From Bacteroidota bacterium (lineage in GTDB: Bacteria > Bacteroidota > Bacteroidia > Bacteroidales > Paludibacteraceae), in the NCBI GenBank assembly GCA_017860335.1, contig JAFNAU010000003.1, positions 1-32,449 of the forward strand: a stretch of DNA of 32,449 bases. The letters run 5' to 3'. The notes beneath the pieces were generated by a model. It made no database searches and was not told the DNA's origin. It saw nothing but the letters and a program-made list of their open reading frames with translations. Shown one piece after another: positions 7,806 through 15,141 of this stretch. The translations under genes and the position numbers were made by a program. Each line of letters begins with the position of its first letter. The first letter of the stretch is position 1.

Positions 7806-7813
7806 TATCTTTG
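7806..7813 (+). promoter_or_regulatory. -7 promoter box of pheT
   Basis: TATCTTTG is a perfect TAnnTTTG box 80 bp upstream of the pheT ATG. The -33 region is only a T-rich TTTTTC about 18 nt upstream. Confidence 0.6.
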
Positions 7814-7893
7814 CGGTTTATACAACTGGATATCAAAACAAATTTAAGTTTATCCATTATCCTCTCTGATAAACTGATACAATATTATATAGT

Positions 7894-10356
7894 ATGAATA
7901 TTTCTTATAACTGGCTTAAAAATTACATTAATATTAATGTGTCGCCTGAACAGATTTCGAAAATACTGACCTCAATCGGGCTGGAAGTTGGTAGTGTGGA
8001 GCAAATTCAGACCGTAAAAGGCGGACTGGAAGGTCTAGTGGTGGGTGAAGTACTTAGCTGCGCCAAACATGGAAATTCGGACCATCTGCACGTGACAACC
8101 GTTAACATCGGTCAGACCGAACCACTGCAGATTGTATGTGGTGCTCCAAATGTGGCTGTCGGTCAGAAAGTTATTGTGGCAACGGTTGGTACAAAATTAT
8201 ACTCCGGCGACGAGTGTTTTACTATCAAACGGTCTAAAATCCGCGGCGTTGAATCATTCGGAATGATATGCGCCGAAGATGAAATCGGCATAGGAACAGA
8301 TCACGACGGTATAATGATTTTACCCGAAGATACAGAAGCTGGTATGCTTGCCAAAGACTATTTCGGTATTAAGGACGACACATTAATTGAAGTGGACATC
8401 ACCCCCAACCGCATTGACGCGGCATCCCATTATGGTGTTGCACGCGATCTGGCTGCATATTTTGCTCTGATTGATGACAGCGTGAAACTAACCAAACCGT
8501 CGGTCGACACTTTCAGGGTTGACAATACAAGTCTGTCCATCCCGGTGGTTATTGAAAACACGGCTGCCTGCCCAAGATATTCAGCCATCACCATTTCGGG
8601 CGTTACTGTGACTGAATCGCCAAACTGGCTCAAAGACAATCTGCTGGCTATCGGACTCCGTCCTATTAATAATATAGTAGATATTACCAACTTCATTCTG
8701 CACGAGCTGGGACAACCGCTCCATGCTTTTGATGCTGATAAAATTACGGCAGGTGAAGTGCGCGTAAAAAATCTGACTGAGGGAACTCGGTTCACTACCC
8801 TTGATGGTGTGGATCGCAAACTCAGCGTCGAAGATCTGATGATTTGCAACGGTGATGAACCGATGTGTATCGGAGGTGTTTTCGGAGGATTGAATTCCGG
8901 CGTAACAGAAGCTACCCGGAATATATTTCTCGAAAGTGCATACTTCAATCCGGTAAGCATCCGCAAGACTGCCCGCCGCCATGGCCTAAACACCGACGCT
9001 TCGTTCCGCTTCGAGCGCGGTTGCGATCCGGAAATCACCATCTTTGCCCTGAAACGTGCTGCACTGTTGATTCAGGAAATTGCCGGAGGCACTATTTCAT
9101 GCGAACCCGTGGATGAATATCCCGTACAATCACATCCATTCGATGTTACACTGAACAAAGAAAAAATTGACAGCCTGATCGGTAAAAAAATCGGCAGAGA
9201 TAATATTGCGAAAATCCTGAACGGACTGGAAATAGAAATCGTATCGGAGAATGACGAACAATTTCAGCTGAAAGTACCGGCATATCGCGTTGACGTGCAA
9301 CGTGACGTTGATGTAATCGAGGACATCCTCCGCATCTACGGATACAACAATGTTGAAATAGGCGATAAACTGGTTTCGACACTGAGCTATGCATCCAAAC
9401 CGGACAGCCACAAAATGCAGATACTTATCTCCGAGCAACTTACTGCACAGGGTTTCAATGAAGTGCTCAACAACTCACTGACCAAGGGAGGTTACTACAA
9501 CGGCCTTACAGCTTATCCCGAAACCGAAAGCGTAAAATTATTGAACCCGTTAAGCTCCGACCTGAATGTGATGCGTCAGACTTTATTATTTGGTGGTCTC
9601 GAAAACATTGCCCGCAACATTAATTACCGTAATGCCGATCTGAAACTGTATGAATTCGGCAATTGCTATCATTATGAAAATGAAAACAAAAATCCGGAAA
9701 ATCCGCTTGAAGCATACTCGGAAGAATATCACCTCGGAATGTGGATTACCGGTAATAAATTCACAGACTCGTGGACAGGTGGCACCCAGAAATCGAGTTT
9801 CTACGAACTGAAAGCTTACGTGCAAAATATTTTAACGCGTTTTGGCTTTAATCTGCGTACGCTAAAAACCGAAGAATTCACCGACGATTTGTTCGCCGAA
9901 GCGCTGAGGATAAGTTCTGCGAAAGGCACCTTACTCGCTACATACGGAATTGTAAATTCCGAAATGCGTAAAAGAACAGATGTGAATGCAGAAGTATATT
10001 ATGCCGACTTGGTTTGGAATAATATCCTTTCGGAGCTAAAAAATTCAGCGGTTAAATACTCCGAACTACCCAAATATCCGGAAGTGCGCCGCGATCTGGC
10101 ATTCCTGCTCGATAAAAACACCACGTTTGACGAAATTGAAAAAATCGCCTACGAAACAGAGAGAAAATTCCTGAAGAAAGTAAGTCTCTTTGACGTGTAT
10201 GAAGGCAAAAACCTGGAAGCAGGCAAGAAATCGTACGCGATATGTTTTATCCTTCAAGACGAAAGTAAAACCATGACCGACAATGTAATTGACGGAATAA
10301 TGCGTAAGATACAACAAAACATTGAAACCAGACTGAACGCTAAACTGAGAAGTTAA
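7894..10356 (+). CDS. pheT: Phenylalanine-tRNA ligase beta subunit
   Basis: This 820-aa protein has the full bacterial PheT layout. An N-terminal MNISYNWLKNYIN is followed by an EMAP/OB tRNA-binding domain (about 42-155: VVGEVLSCAKHGNSDHLHVTTV, IVCGAPNV). The B3/B4 editing region follows (NNIVDITNFILHELGQPLHAFDADK, FFNP-type ESAYFNPVSIRKTARRHGL), then the B5 domain, the synthetase-like core (SFRFERGCDP upstream; LNPLSSDLNVMRQTLL) and a C-terminal FDX-ACB anticodon-binding domain (about 727-819: YPEVRRDLAFLLD). It works as an alpha2-beta2 enzyme with PheS, which is not adjacent. It is transcribed alone and ends at a strong terminator. A 30-bp stretch of its 3' end is repeated at 32322-32351. 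Confidence 0.97.
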   Translation: MNISYNWLKNYININVSPEQISKILTSIGLEVGSVEQIQTVKGGLEGLVVGEVLSCAKHGNSDHLHVTTVNIGQTEPLQIVCGAPNVAVGQKVIVATVGTKLYSGDECFTIKRSKIRGVESFGMICAEDEIGIGTDHDGIMILPEDTEAGMLAKDYFGIKDDTLIEVDITPNRIDAASHYGVARDLAAYFALIDDSVKLTKPSVDTFRVDNTSLSIPVVIENTAACPRYSAITISGVTVTESPNWLKDNLLAIGLRPINNIVDITNFILHELGQPLHAFDADKITAGEVRVKNLTEGTRFTTLDGVDRKLSVEDLMICNGDEPMCIGGVFGGLNSGVTEATRNIFLESAYFNPVSIRKTARRHGLNTDASFRFERGCDPEITIFALKRAALLIQEIAGGTISCEPVDEYPVQSHPFDVTLNKEKIDSLIGKKIGRDNIAKILNGLEIEIVSENDEQFQLKVPAYRVDVQRDVDVIEDILRIYGYNNVEIGDKLVSTLSYASKPDSHKMQILISEQLTAQGFNEVLNNSLTKGGYYNGLTAYPETESVKLLNPLSSDLNVMRQTLLFGGLENIARNINYRNADLKLYEFGNCYHYENENKNPENPLEAYSEEYHLGMWITGNKFTDSWTGGTQKSSFYELKAYVQNILTRFGFNLRTLKTEEFTDDLFAEALRISSAKGTLLATYGIVNSEMRKRTDVNAEVYYADLVWNNILSELKNSAVKYSELPKYPEVRRDLAFLLDKNTTFDEIEKIAYETERKFLKKVSLFDVYEGKNLEAGKKSYAICFILQDESKTMTDNVIDGIMRKIQQNIETRLNAKLRS
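10273..10302 (+). repeat. 30-bp exact repeat, copy 1 (inside pheT)
   Basis: This segment begins ATGACCGACAATGTAATTGA and encodes MTDNVIDGIM of PheT. It is identical to 32322-32351. Confidence 0.9.
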
Positions 10357-10381
10357 GCATTCGTATATAAAATTCTTATCC

Positions 10382-10413
10382 AAAAAAAGCTTTCAAAAAT
10401 GAAAGCTTTTTTT
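10382..10413 (+). terminator. Rho-independent terminator of pheT
   Basis: The perfect stem AAAAAAGCTTTC/GAAAGCTTTTTT with loop AAAAAT is followed by T residues. It is symmetric and could also act on the minus strand. Confidence 0.9.
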
Positions 10414-10435
10414 GTGTTTGTATGCCAACACAAAA

Positions 10436-10464
10436 AAACCGCTTATCTATTCGATAAACGGTTT
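10436..10464 (-). terminator. Minus-strand-specific terminator hairpin
   Basis: Read on the minus strand, AAACCGTTTATC pairs with GATAAGCGGTTT over 12 positions, including one U-G wobble, with a 5-nt loop, and runs into a seven-T tract. On the plus strand the wobble becomes a C-A mismatch and no U-tract follows. The hairpin therefore appears built for a minus-strand transcript, yet no minus-strand gene is present between here and the first PUL gene. Confidence 0.55.
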
Positions 10465-10600
10465 CCCTCTGATTAACAGAGTTTAAGTGCGTTTCTCCTT
10501 CTTTTTTCATCACCTAATATCAGCTTTCTTCTGTTATCATAAAATTAATCAATTATTCGGATATTAATACCCACAATTTCATTAATGAACTTTGAATCTG

Positions 10601-10636
10601 TATCAAATTTACACAATGATGCAACAAATTTGACAG
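10601..10636 (+). promoter_or_regulatory. PUL operator copy 1 (putative HTCS binding site)
   Basis: This 36-bp element has half-sites TATCAA and TTGACA separated by 23 bp around the core ACACAATGATGCAAC. It recurs at 13647 and 25164. Its start is exactly 56 bp before the start of the -7 box at 10657. The rest of the 10357-10709 gap holds only the pheT terminator, the minus-strand hairpin and AT-rich sequence. Confidence 0.75.
10604..10611 (-). promoter_or_regulatory. Candidate divergent -7 box inside operator 1
   Basis: On the minus strand TAAATTTG matches TAnnTTTG and lies within the first operator. It could drive a ~150-nt transcript ending at the hairpin 10436-10464. There is no well-spaced -33 box (nearest TTTG 13 nt away), so this is tentative. 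Confidence 0.3.
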
Positions 10637-10656
10637 TCATTGGCATTAACTCAATC

Positions 10657-10664
10657 TATTTTTG
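10657..10664 (+). promoter_or_regulatory. -7 box of the first PUL gene
   Basis: TATTTTTG is a perfect TAnnTTTG. The -33 spacing is poor (a TTTG lies 24 nt away, within the operator). This fits activator-dependent transcription. Confidence 0.6.
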
Positions 10665-10709
10665 CTTTGTGATTTTACACCAGAATTAATATCCTAACAA
10701 TTTAATGAA

Positions 10710-13361
10710 ATGAGAAAATATTTTACCTTTTTAGCTGGAGCATTACTTTATACATTTATTGCAAATGCACAAACAACTATTTATGATGGAGAAACTGTTA
10801 CTCCTGATTTTTGGGATTTAGGAGGAAATCCCCCCAATGGTGTTTCGTGCCCTTCAAGTGCTAGCTGGACATTGAATGTTACAGGGAAAATGGATCTTCT
10901 TACTGAAGGATTAGTAAATCCTTTTCCAACTGGTTTAAATACAACAGAGAAAGTAGTTCGTACTGTTCGTTCTAAAGATGGAGAGGGTTGGGCTGGTGCT
11001 GCACTAAATATCGCTCCTTTAAATTTGGATATAAATTTGACAAATAAATTCAGCGTACTAGTTTATAAAGAAATTGAAGGTAATATTACAATGAAACTTG
11101 AAGGTGCAGGAAGCCAGGAAGTCACAGCCTACTATAATACCCCCGGTCAATGGCAGAAAATGGAATTTAGCTTTGATGCTTCAAACTTTTCTGGGTCGCC
11201 CACCACATTATTAGTGTTTCCACACAATCAAACAGGTCTGACGGAAACTATCCTCACATATTGGGATGAAGTAACCATGTATGATGCATCGAATAATCCT
11301 ACGGTAATATATAATGGTAACGATCCAGTTTCAGGTTTCTTTATAGATGGGTATTGGAGTCCTAACGGATCATTGAATAATTTGGAGACAGACATTTTCC
11401 CTAACCTATCTAAATCAGGTATAAATACCTCAAATCATGTTATACGACTTTTGCGTGCAAAAGATGGTGAAAGTTGGTGTGGTATAGGACTTGGAGGTTT
11501 AAATATTAATGTAAAATCAACTCCTGTAGTAAGCTTAATGATTCTAAAAAGCGTTTCAGGTAGAGTTGGAGTAAAGTTTGAGGGAGCTGGTTCTCAAGAA
11601 GTTTATGCTAATTATACAACTCCCGGACAATGGGCCAGACTGACTTTCACATTCAATAGTAGTAATTTTAGTGAAAATCCGAATACACTGATAATTTTTC
11701 CTCACTTTGAAGATACTAAAACGGTAAATCTTTCTGATCACTTACCAATGTATATTGATAACGTCTTATTAAGAGATAATTCAACGGTTTCAACTGACTT
11801 TTTTCGTTCAAGAACAACAGGATATTGGAGTGATGCAGGAACTTGGGAATCATCGTGCGACAGTGTCAATTGGGTTGCGGCGACTGCATTCCCTACATCG
11901 GAGGCATCATCGGTTACAATACAAAAAGGATATTTAGTAACAGTAGCAGAAAATGCCACAACTTCCATTCTAACACTAAATGCAGGAGCAAAGCTAACAC
12001 TAAATAAAGGCAAGACACTAAATATAACATGCATTAACATACTTAGTGACGAAGTCAATGGAACGGGTACTTTTGTAGATAATGGTACTTTTACTGCAAC
12101 AACAGCTAAAATTCACCAATACCTGACAAGCGGTAGAAACTGGTATGTATCAAGTCCTGTAAATTCAGCTACATGCAATGTATTTAGCTCAGCTACGTCT
12201 GTAGTAAGTTACAATGAGCCAAGTGCAGGATGGCCTTCAGAGAGTTCTTTTCTTACACCTATGAAAGGATATGTATCAACTGCTACAAAAACAGACGGAG
12301 CCATTACTTTCAGCGGAACACTAAATACTGGATTACAATCTATTGCTCTTACTCGTACTTCAGGCCAAACAAAAGAAGGTTTTAATTTAGTCGGGAATCC
12401 TTATCCTTCAAGCGTAAACTGGACATCAGAAATAGCGACTTCAGCGAATGCACTCCCAACAATTTGGTATCGGACAAAAGCAGCCGACGTATATACGTTC
12501 TACACTTATAATGCTGCTGGTGAAGGAATTGGTTCCCCTGCAGAAGGAACTGGTACAGTGCCTCCAATGCAGGCATTTTGGGTAAGAGCTAATTCTGGAG
12601 GTGGAACACTTACTTTTGATAATACTATGCGTTCGCATAGTGCAACAGCTAATCCACTGAAATCACCGACTGCAATTAAGACTAACCAACAGATATTACG
12701 TTTACAAGTCTCAAATGGAACAAACAGTGACGAAACAGTTGTGTACTTTAATGCAAATGCATCAAACGATTACGACTCCTTTGATTCACCAAAAATGTCA
12801 AATGCTAATGCAGCTATTCCTGAAATTTACACGATAGTTGGCTCAGAACAATTAGTTATTAATGGATTGAACAGTGTAACTTCAAACGAAGAGATAGCAC
12901 TTGGATTCACTACTGGTCAGTCGAATTCATTTACAATAAAAGCTTCTCAATTCAGTAATTTTGATTCAAATATAAAGATATTCCTGAGAGATAATTTATT
13001 GAATACTGAACAAGAGTTGACTGATGGTTCGGTTTACGGTTTTACTTCGGGCATAACTTCAACAAATACACGCTTCAGTGTCTTATTCAAATCATCAGCT
13101 GTTGCAACGAAAATAAAAAAAGCAAATGATAGTCAAACAGTAATATATATAAATGACAATAATCAAATAGTGGTTAATTGTAATGGAGATATTAGAAATG
13201 ATGCTTTGGTAACTGTATATAATGCAGTTGGCCAAAAATTGCAAACCAAACATATATCTGAAGCCATTACAACTATTAGCGCAACTTTCACCCCGGGAGT
13301 ATATTTAGTTACTGTAAAAAACGGAGCTCAAAGTTCCATTAAAGAAGTTATTCTTAATTAA
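10710..13361 (+). CDS. T9SS-secreted protein with two CBM-like domains
   Basis: This 883-aa protein has signal peptide MRKYFTFLAGALLYTFIANAQ. Two homologous beta-sandwich domains follow (about 21-196 and 200-356), marked by IYDGE, KDGEGWAGAAL, NKFSVLVYK, EGAGSQEV, TPGQW and YWDEVTMYD/YIDNV. The middle region (about 365-640) is a type common in secreted Bacteroidota proteins (GYWSDAGTWESS, AGAKLTLNKGKTL, GFNLVGNPYPSSVNW). The C-terminal ~80 residues (VYNAVGQKLQTKH, FTPGVYLVTVKNG) form a Type 9 secretion tail. No glycosidase motif is visible. The same CBM-like domain is in the next large gene and in the SusD-linked lipoprotein, so a fructan-binding surface or extracellular role is inferred. It is preceded by operator 1 and its -7 box. 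Confidence 0.75.
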   Translation: MRKYFTFLAGALLYTFIANAQTTIYDGETVTPDFWDLGGNPPNGVSCPSSASWTLNVTGKMDLLTEGLVNPFPTGLNTTEKVVRTVRSKDGEGWAGAALNIAPLNLDINLTNKFSVLVYKEIEGNITMKLEGAGSQEVTAYYNTPGQWQKMEFSFDASNFSGSPTTLLVFPHNQTGLTETILTYWDEVTMYDASNNPTVIYNGNDPVSGFFIDGYWSPNGSLNNLETDIFPNLSKSGINTSNHVIRLLRAKDGESWCGIGLGGLNINVKSTPVVSLMILKSVSGRVGVKFEGAGSQEVYANYTTPGQWARLTFTFNSSNFSENPNTLIIFPHFEDTKTVNLSDHLPMYIDNVLLRDNSTVSTDFFRSRTTGYWSDAGTWESSCDSVNWVAATAFPTSEASSVTIQKGYLVTVAENATTSILTLNAGAKLTLNKGKTLNITCINILSDEVNGTGTFVDNGTFTATTAKIHQYLTSGRNWYVSSPVNSATCNVFSSATSVVSYNEPSAGWPSESSFLTPMKGYVSTATKTDGAITFSGTLNTGLQSIALTRTSGQTKEGFNLVGNPYPSSVNWTSEIATSANALPTIWYRTKAADVYTFYTYNAAGEGIGSPAEGTGTVPPMQAFWVRANSGGGTLTFDNTMRSHSATANPLKSPTAIKTNQQILRLQVSNGTNSDETVVYFNANASNDYDSFDSPKMSNANAAIPEIYTIVGSEQLVINGLNSVTSNEEIALGFTTGQSNSFTIKASQFSNFDSNIKIFLRDNLLNTEQELTDGSVYGFTSGITSTNTRFSVLFKSSAVATKIKKANDSQTVIYINDNNQIVVNCNGDIRNDALVTVYNAVGQKLQTKHISEAITTISATFTPGVYLVTVKNGAQSSIKEVILN

Positions 13362-13401
13362 TTCTCAAATCAATAAAACATATCAGAATCAAATCTACAA
13401 T

Positions 13402-13587
13402 ATGAAAACACAAATTGAGAATACCCAAAAAAGACACTATGTTCGACCTGAATTAAGTCTTATTAAGCTAGATAATGAAATATCGTTAGCACTTGAGTCT
13501 TTTCCACCAGTTTTACCTGGAGAGGAGGATCTTTCAAAAACATCGGAATATTTCAATCATAATCCGTTTGAACCAAGAGTTTCTTGA
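13402..13587 (+). CDS. 61-aa small protein with EISLALES-PP motif, unknown
   Basis: The ATG lies 40 bp after the secreted protein's stop, with no terminator between, so the two are likely co-transcribed. The sequence has a basic start (MKTQIENTQKRHYVRPEL), a central LIKLDNEISLALESFPPVLPGEED and a C-terminal FNHNPFEPRVS. There is no signal peptide or membrane segment. From memory, short proteins with a Y..P, LDNEISLALES.PP and N..PF arrangement recur beside secreted proteins in this group; I cannot check this here. Its role could be a leader-like or regulatory peptide. No function is assigned. Confidence 0.6.
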   Translation: MKTQIENTQKRHYVRPELSLIKLDNEISLALESFPPVLPGEEDLSKTSEYFNHNPFEPRVS

Positions 13588-13600
13588 TTCAAAGAATAAT

Positions 13601-13616
13601 AAAGTTGCTACTTTTT
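13601..13616 (+). terminator. Short hairpin after the 61-aa gene (weak terminator)
   Basis: A 5-bp stem, AAAGT/ACTTT with loop TGCT, is followed by two further Ts. It is weak; partial read-through into the next gene is likely. Confidence 0.25.
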
Positions 13617-13646
13617 GAAACCAGAGGTAGAATATTTTCAAAAATG

Positions 13647-13682
13647 GATCAAAAATACAAGATATTGCAACAAAATTGATAG
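13647..13682 (+). promoter_or_regulatory. PUL operator copy 2 (diverged)
   Basis: This element has half-sites GATCAA and TTGATA 23 bp apart around ACAAGATATTGCAAC. It shares TGCAACAAA and the flanking layout with the other two copies and starts exactly 56 bp before the candidate -7 box at 13703. Confidence 0.6.
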
Positions 13683-13702
13683 AAAATGATTTTTATTACC
13701 TC

Positions 13703-13710
13703 TAAATTTA
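13703..13710 (+). promoter_or_regulatory. -7 box of the second CBM-like gene
   Basis: TAAATTTA is one mismatch from TAnnTTTG. Its position relative to operator copy 2 is identical to that of the -7 boxes at the other two copies. This spacing is what supports the call. Confidence 0.45.
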
Positions 13711-13753
13711 CACAAATATTTCAAACCAATTACTAATCAAATAATTAGATTTT

Positions 13754-15055
13754 ATGAAAAAATATTTTACAATTTTAGTTGGAGTTATATTAAGCTCATT
13801 TGTGGCAAATGCCCAAACAACAATTTATGATGGAGAAACTAATATTCCTGGAGGTTGGAGTATAGGTGGTGGATTTGGAACTGGATATGACGAAGGTCCT
13901 AACGGAGCTGATTGTCATAAGGGCGAAGGTTGGAAACTTTATGTCTCTGGAGAAATGGACATTATGAACGAAGGAGTGCCCAATCCGATTGTTTCGGGTG
14001 TAAATCTTACAGATAAGGTTGTTCGTCAAATAAGAAATACACACGGAGAAGGATGGGCAGGTGCAGGACTGGATATTTCCTCTTACAATGTAAATATATC
14101 ATTGACAAATAAATTCAGCGTGCTGATTAACAAACCGATCGAAGGCAATGTATCAATGGAGATAAATGGTGCTGGCGGACAAACAGTTTCACAGAATTAT
14201 ACAACTCCTGGTCAATGGCAAAAATTGACTTTCACTTTTGACCCAGCACAATTTACAGGGCATCCAACTACTTTGCTCATTCATCCTCACGATCAGGGAA
14301 GCTTTAGTGGTAATATCGTTACTTACTGGGACGAAGTTACGATGTATGATGCTTTGAACATTCCGACAGTTATTTACAATGGAAACGAAAAGATTGGAAG
14401 TCCAACAGCTCCTGGTTTCTTTGCTGATGGCTACTGGAGTCCGAATGGTGATTTGAGTGACATACTTCAAAATTCACCTTTCCCTAATCTGTTCAAAACG
14501 GGTATTAATACTTCTGATAATGTGATGCGATTTATAAGAGCCAAAGATGGAAGAAGTTGGTGTGGACTTGGGATTGGCGGACAGAATATTAATGTTGCCA
14601 GTACTCCGGAGTTTAGTGTAATGATTAATAAACCAGTCAGTGGCAAAGTGGGTATGAAGCTCGAGGGAGCTGGTTCACAAGAAATTTATGCTGACTACAC
14701 CACTCCTGGTCAATGGGAAAAATTAACTTTCACTTTTGACCCAGCGCAATTCACAGGAAACCCAAATACCATTATTATTTTCCCGCATTTTGAAGATACA
14801 AATCTTTCAGGTCAAAATTTAGCTGATCATATGCCGGTTTATATTGATAATGTGACAATGGGAGCTATATCAACATTTACGAACGTTGCAACAACATCTG
14901 CCAATGCCATTTCATACAAAATATACGACTTATCGGGGAATTATGTTGATGATAAAATCAACAAATTAAATAAAGGTATTTACATCAAGAAAATTTTATT
15001 TGACAATGGGAATATAGAAAGTGTAAAACTGATAATCAAAAATCAAAAATATTAA
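13754..15055 (+). CDS. Secreted two-domain CBM-like protein
   Basis: This 433-aa protein has signal peptide MKKYFTILVGVILSSFVANAQ, very like that of the 883-aa protein. Two CBM-like domains (about 22-200 and 208-374) share IYDGE, GEGWAGAGLDI, NKFSVLINK, EGAGSQEIY, TTPGQW and YWDEVTMYD. The C-terminal ~55 residues (ISYKIYDLSGNYV, LNKGIYIKKILFDNG, VKLIIKNQKY) resemble the last strands of a T9SS tail but lack the usual YPNP start. It is therefore a binding module without the middle region of its paralogue. DNA similarity of the two genes and their shared operator indicate a tandem duplication. It is the likely first gene of the susC-susD transcription unit. Confidence 0.75.
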   Translation: MKKYFTILVGVILSSFVANAQTTIYDGETNIPGGWSIGGGFGTGYDEGPNGADCHKGEGWKLYVSGEMDIMNEGVPNPIVSGVNLTDKVVRQIRNTHGEGWAGAGLDISSYNVNISLTNKFSVLINKPIEGNVSMEINGAGGQTVSQNYTTPGQWQKLTFTFDPAQFTGHPTTLLIHPHDQGSFSGNIVTYWDEVTMYDALNIPTVIYNGNEKIGSPTAPGFFADGYWSPNGDLSDILQNSPFPNLFKTGINTSDNVMRFIRAKDGRSWCGLGIGGQNINVASTPEFSVMINKPVSGKVGMKLEGAGSQEIYADYTTPGQWEKLTFTFDPAQFTGNPNTIIIFPHFEDTNLSGQNLADHMPVYIDNVTMGAISTFTNVATTSANAISYKIYDLSGNYVDDKINKLNKGIYIKKILFDNGNIESVKLIIKNQKY

Positions 15056-15059
15056 ACTA

Positions 15060-15100
15060 AAATAAATCTGAACACATTGCAATGTTGCAGATGTTTATTT
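15060..15100 (+). terminator. Bulged hairpin between the binding-protein gene and susC
   Basis: AAATAAATCTG pairs with CAGATGTTTATTT (2-nt bulge), with an inner AACA/TGTT stem and loop CATTGCAA. A T-rich run follows. It could be a leaky terminator or an mRNA-processing hairpin setting the ratio of susC to the upstream gene. A near-consensus -7 box (TATTTTGG, 15102-15109, one mismatch) with ATTG 22 nt upstream overlaps its 3' side, so a separate susC promoter is possible. Confidence 0.4.
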
Positions 15101-15141
15101 CTATTTTGGTAATAAGTATCAATATTAAATCTAATAAAATC

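Noticed and set aside
8430-9041. 203-aa minus-strand ORF
   Set aside because: It lies wholly inside pheT, has a Ser/Arg-rich composition and no recognisable motif; it is a frame shadow.
10436-10490. tRNA-like folding region after pheT
   Set aside because: Two hairpins are present, but there is no acceptor stem, no anticodon or T-loop consensus and no CCA; better explained by a minus-strand terminator.
15082-15141. Upstream ATG of susC at 15082
   Set aside because: It lies in the middle of a hairpin and would add 20 residues before a normal signal peptide that begins at 15142.
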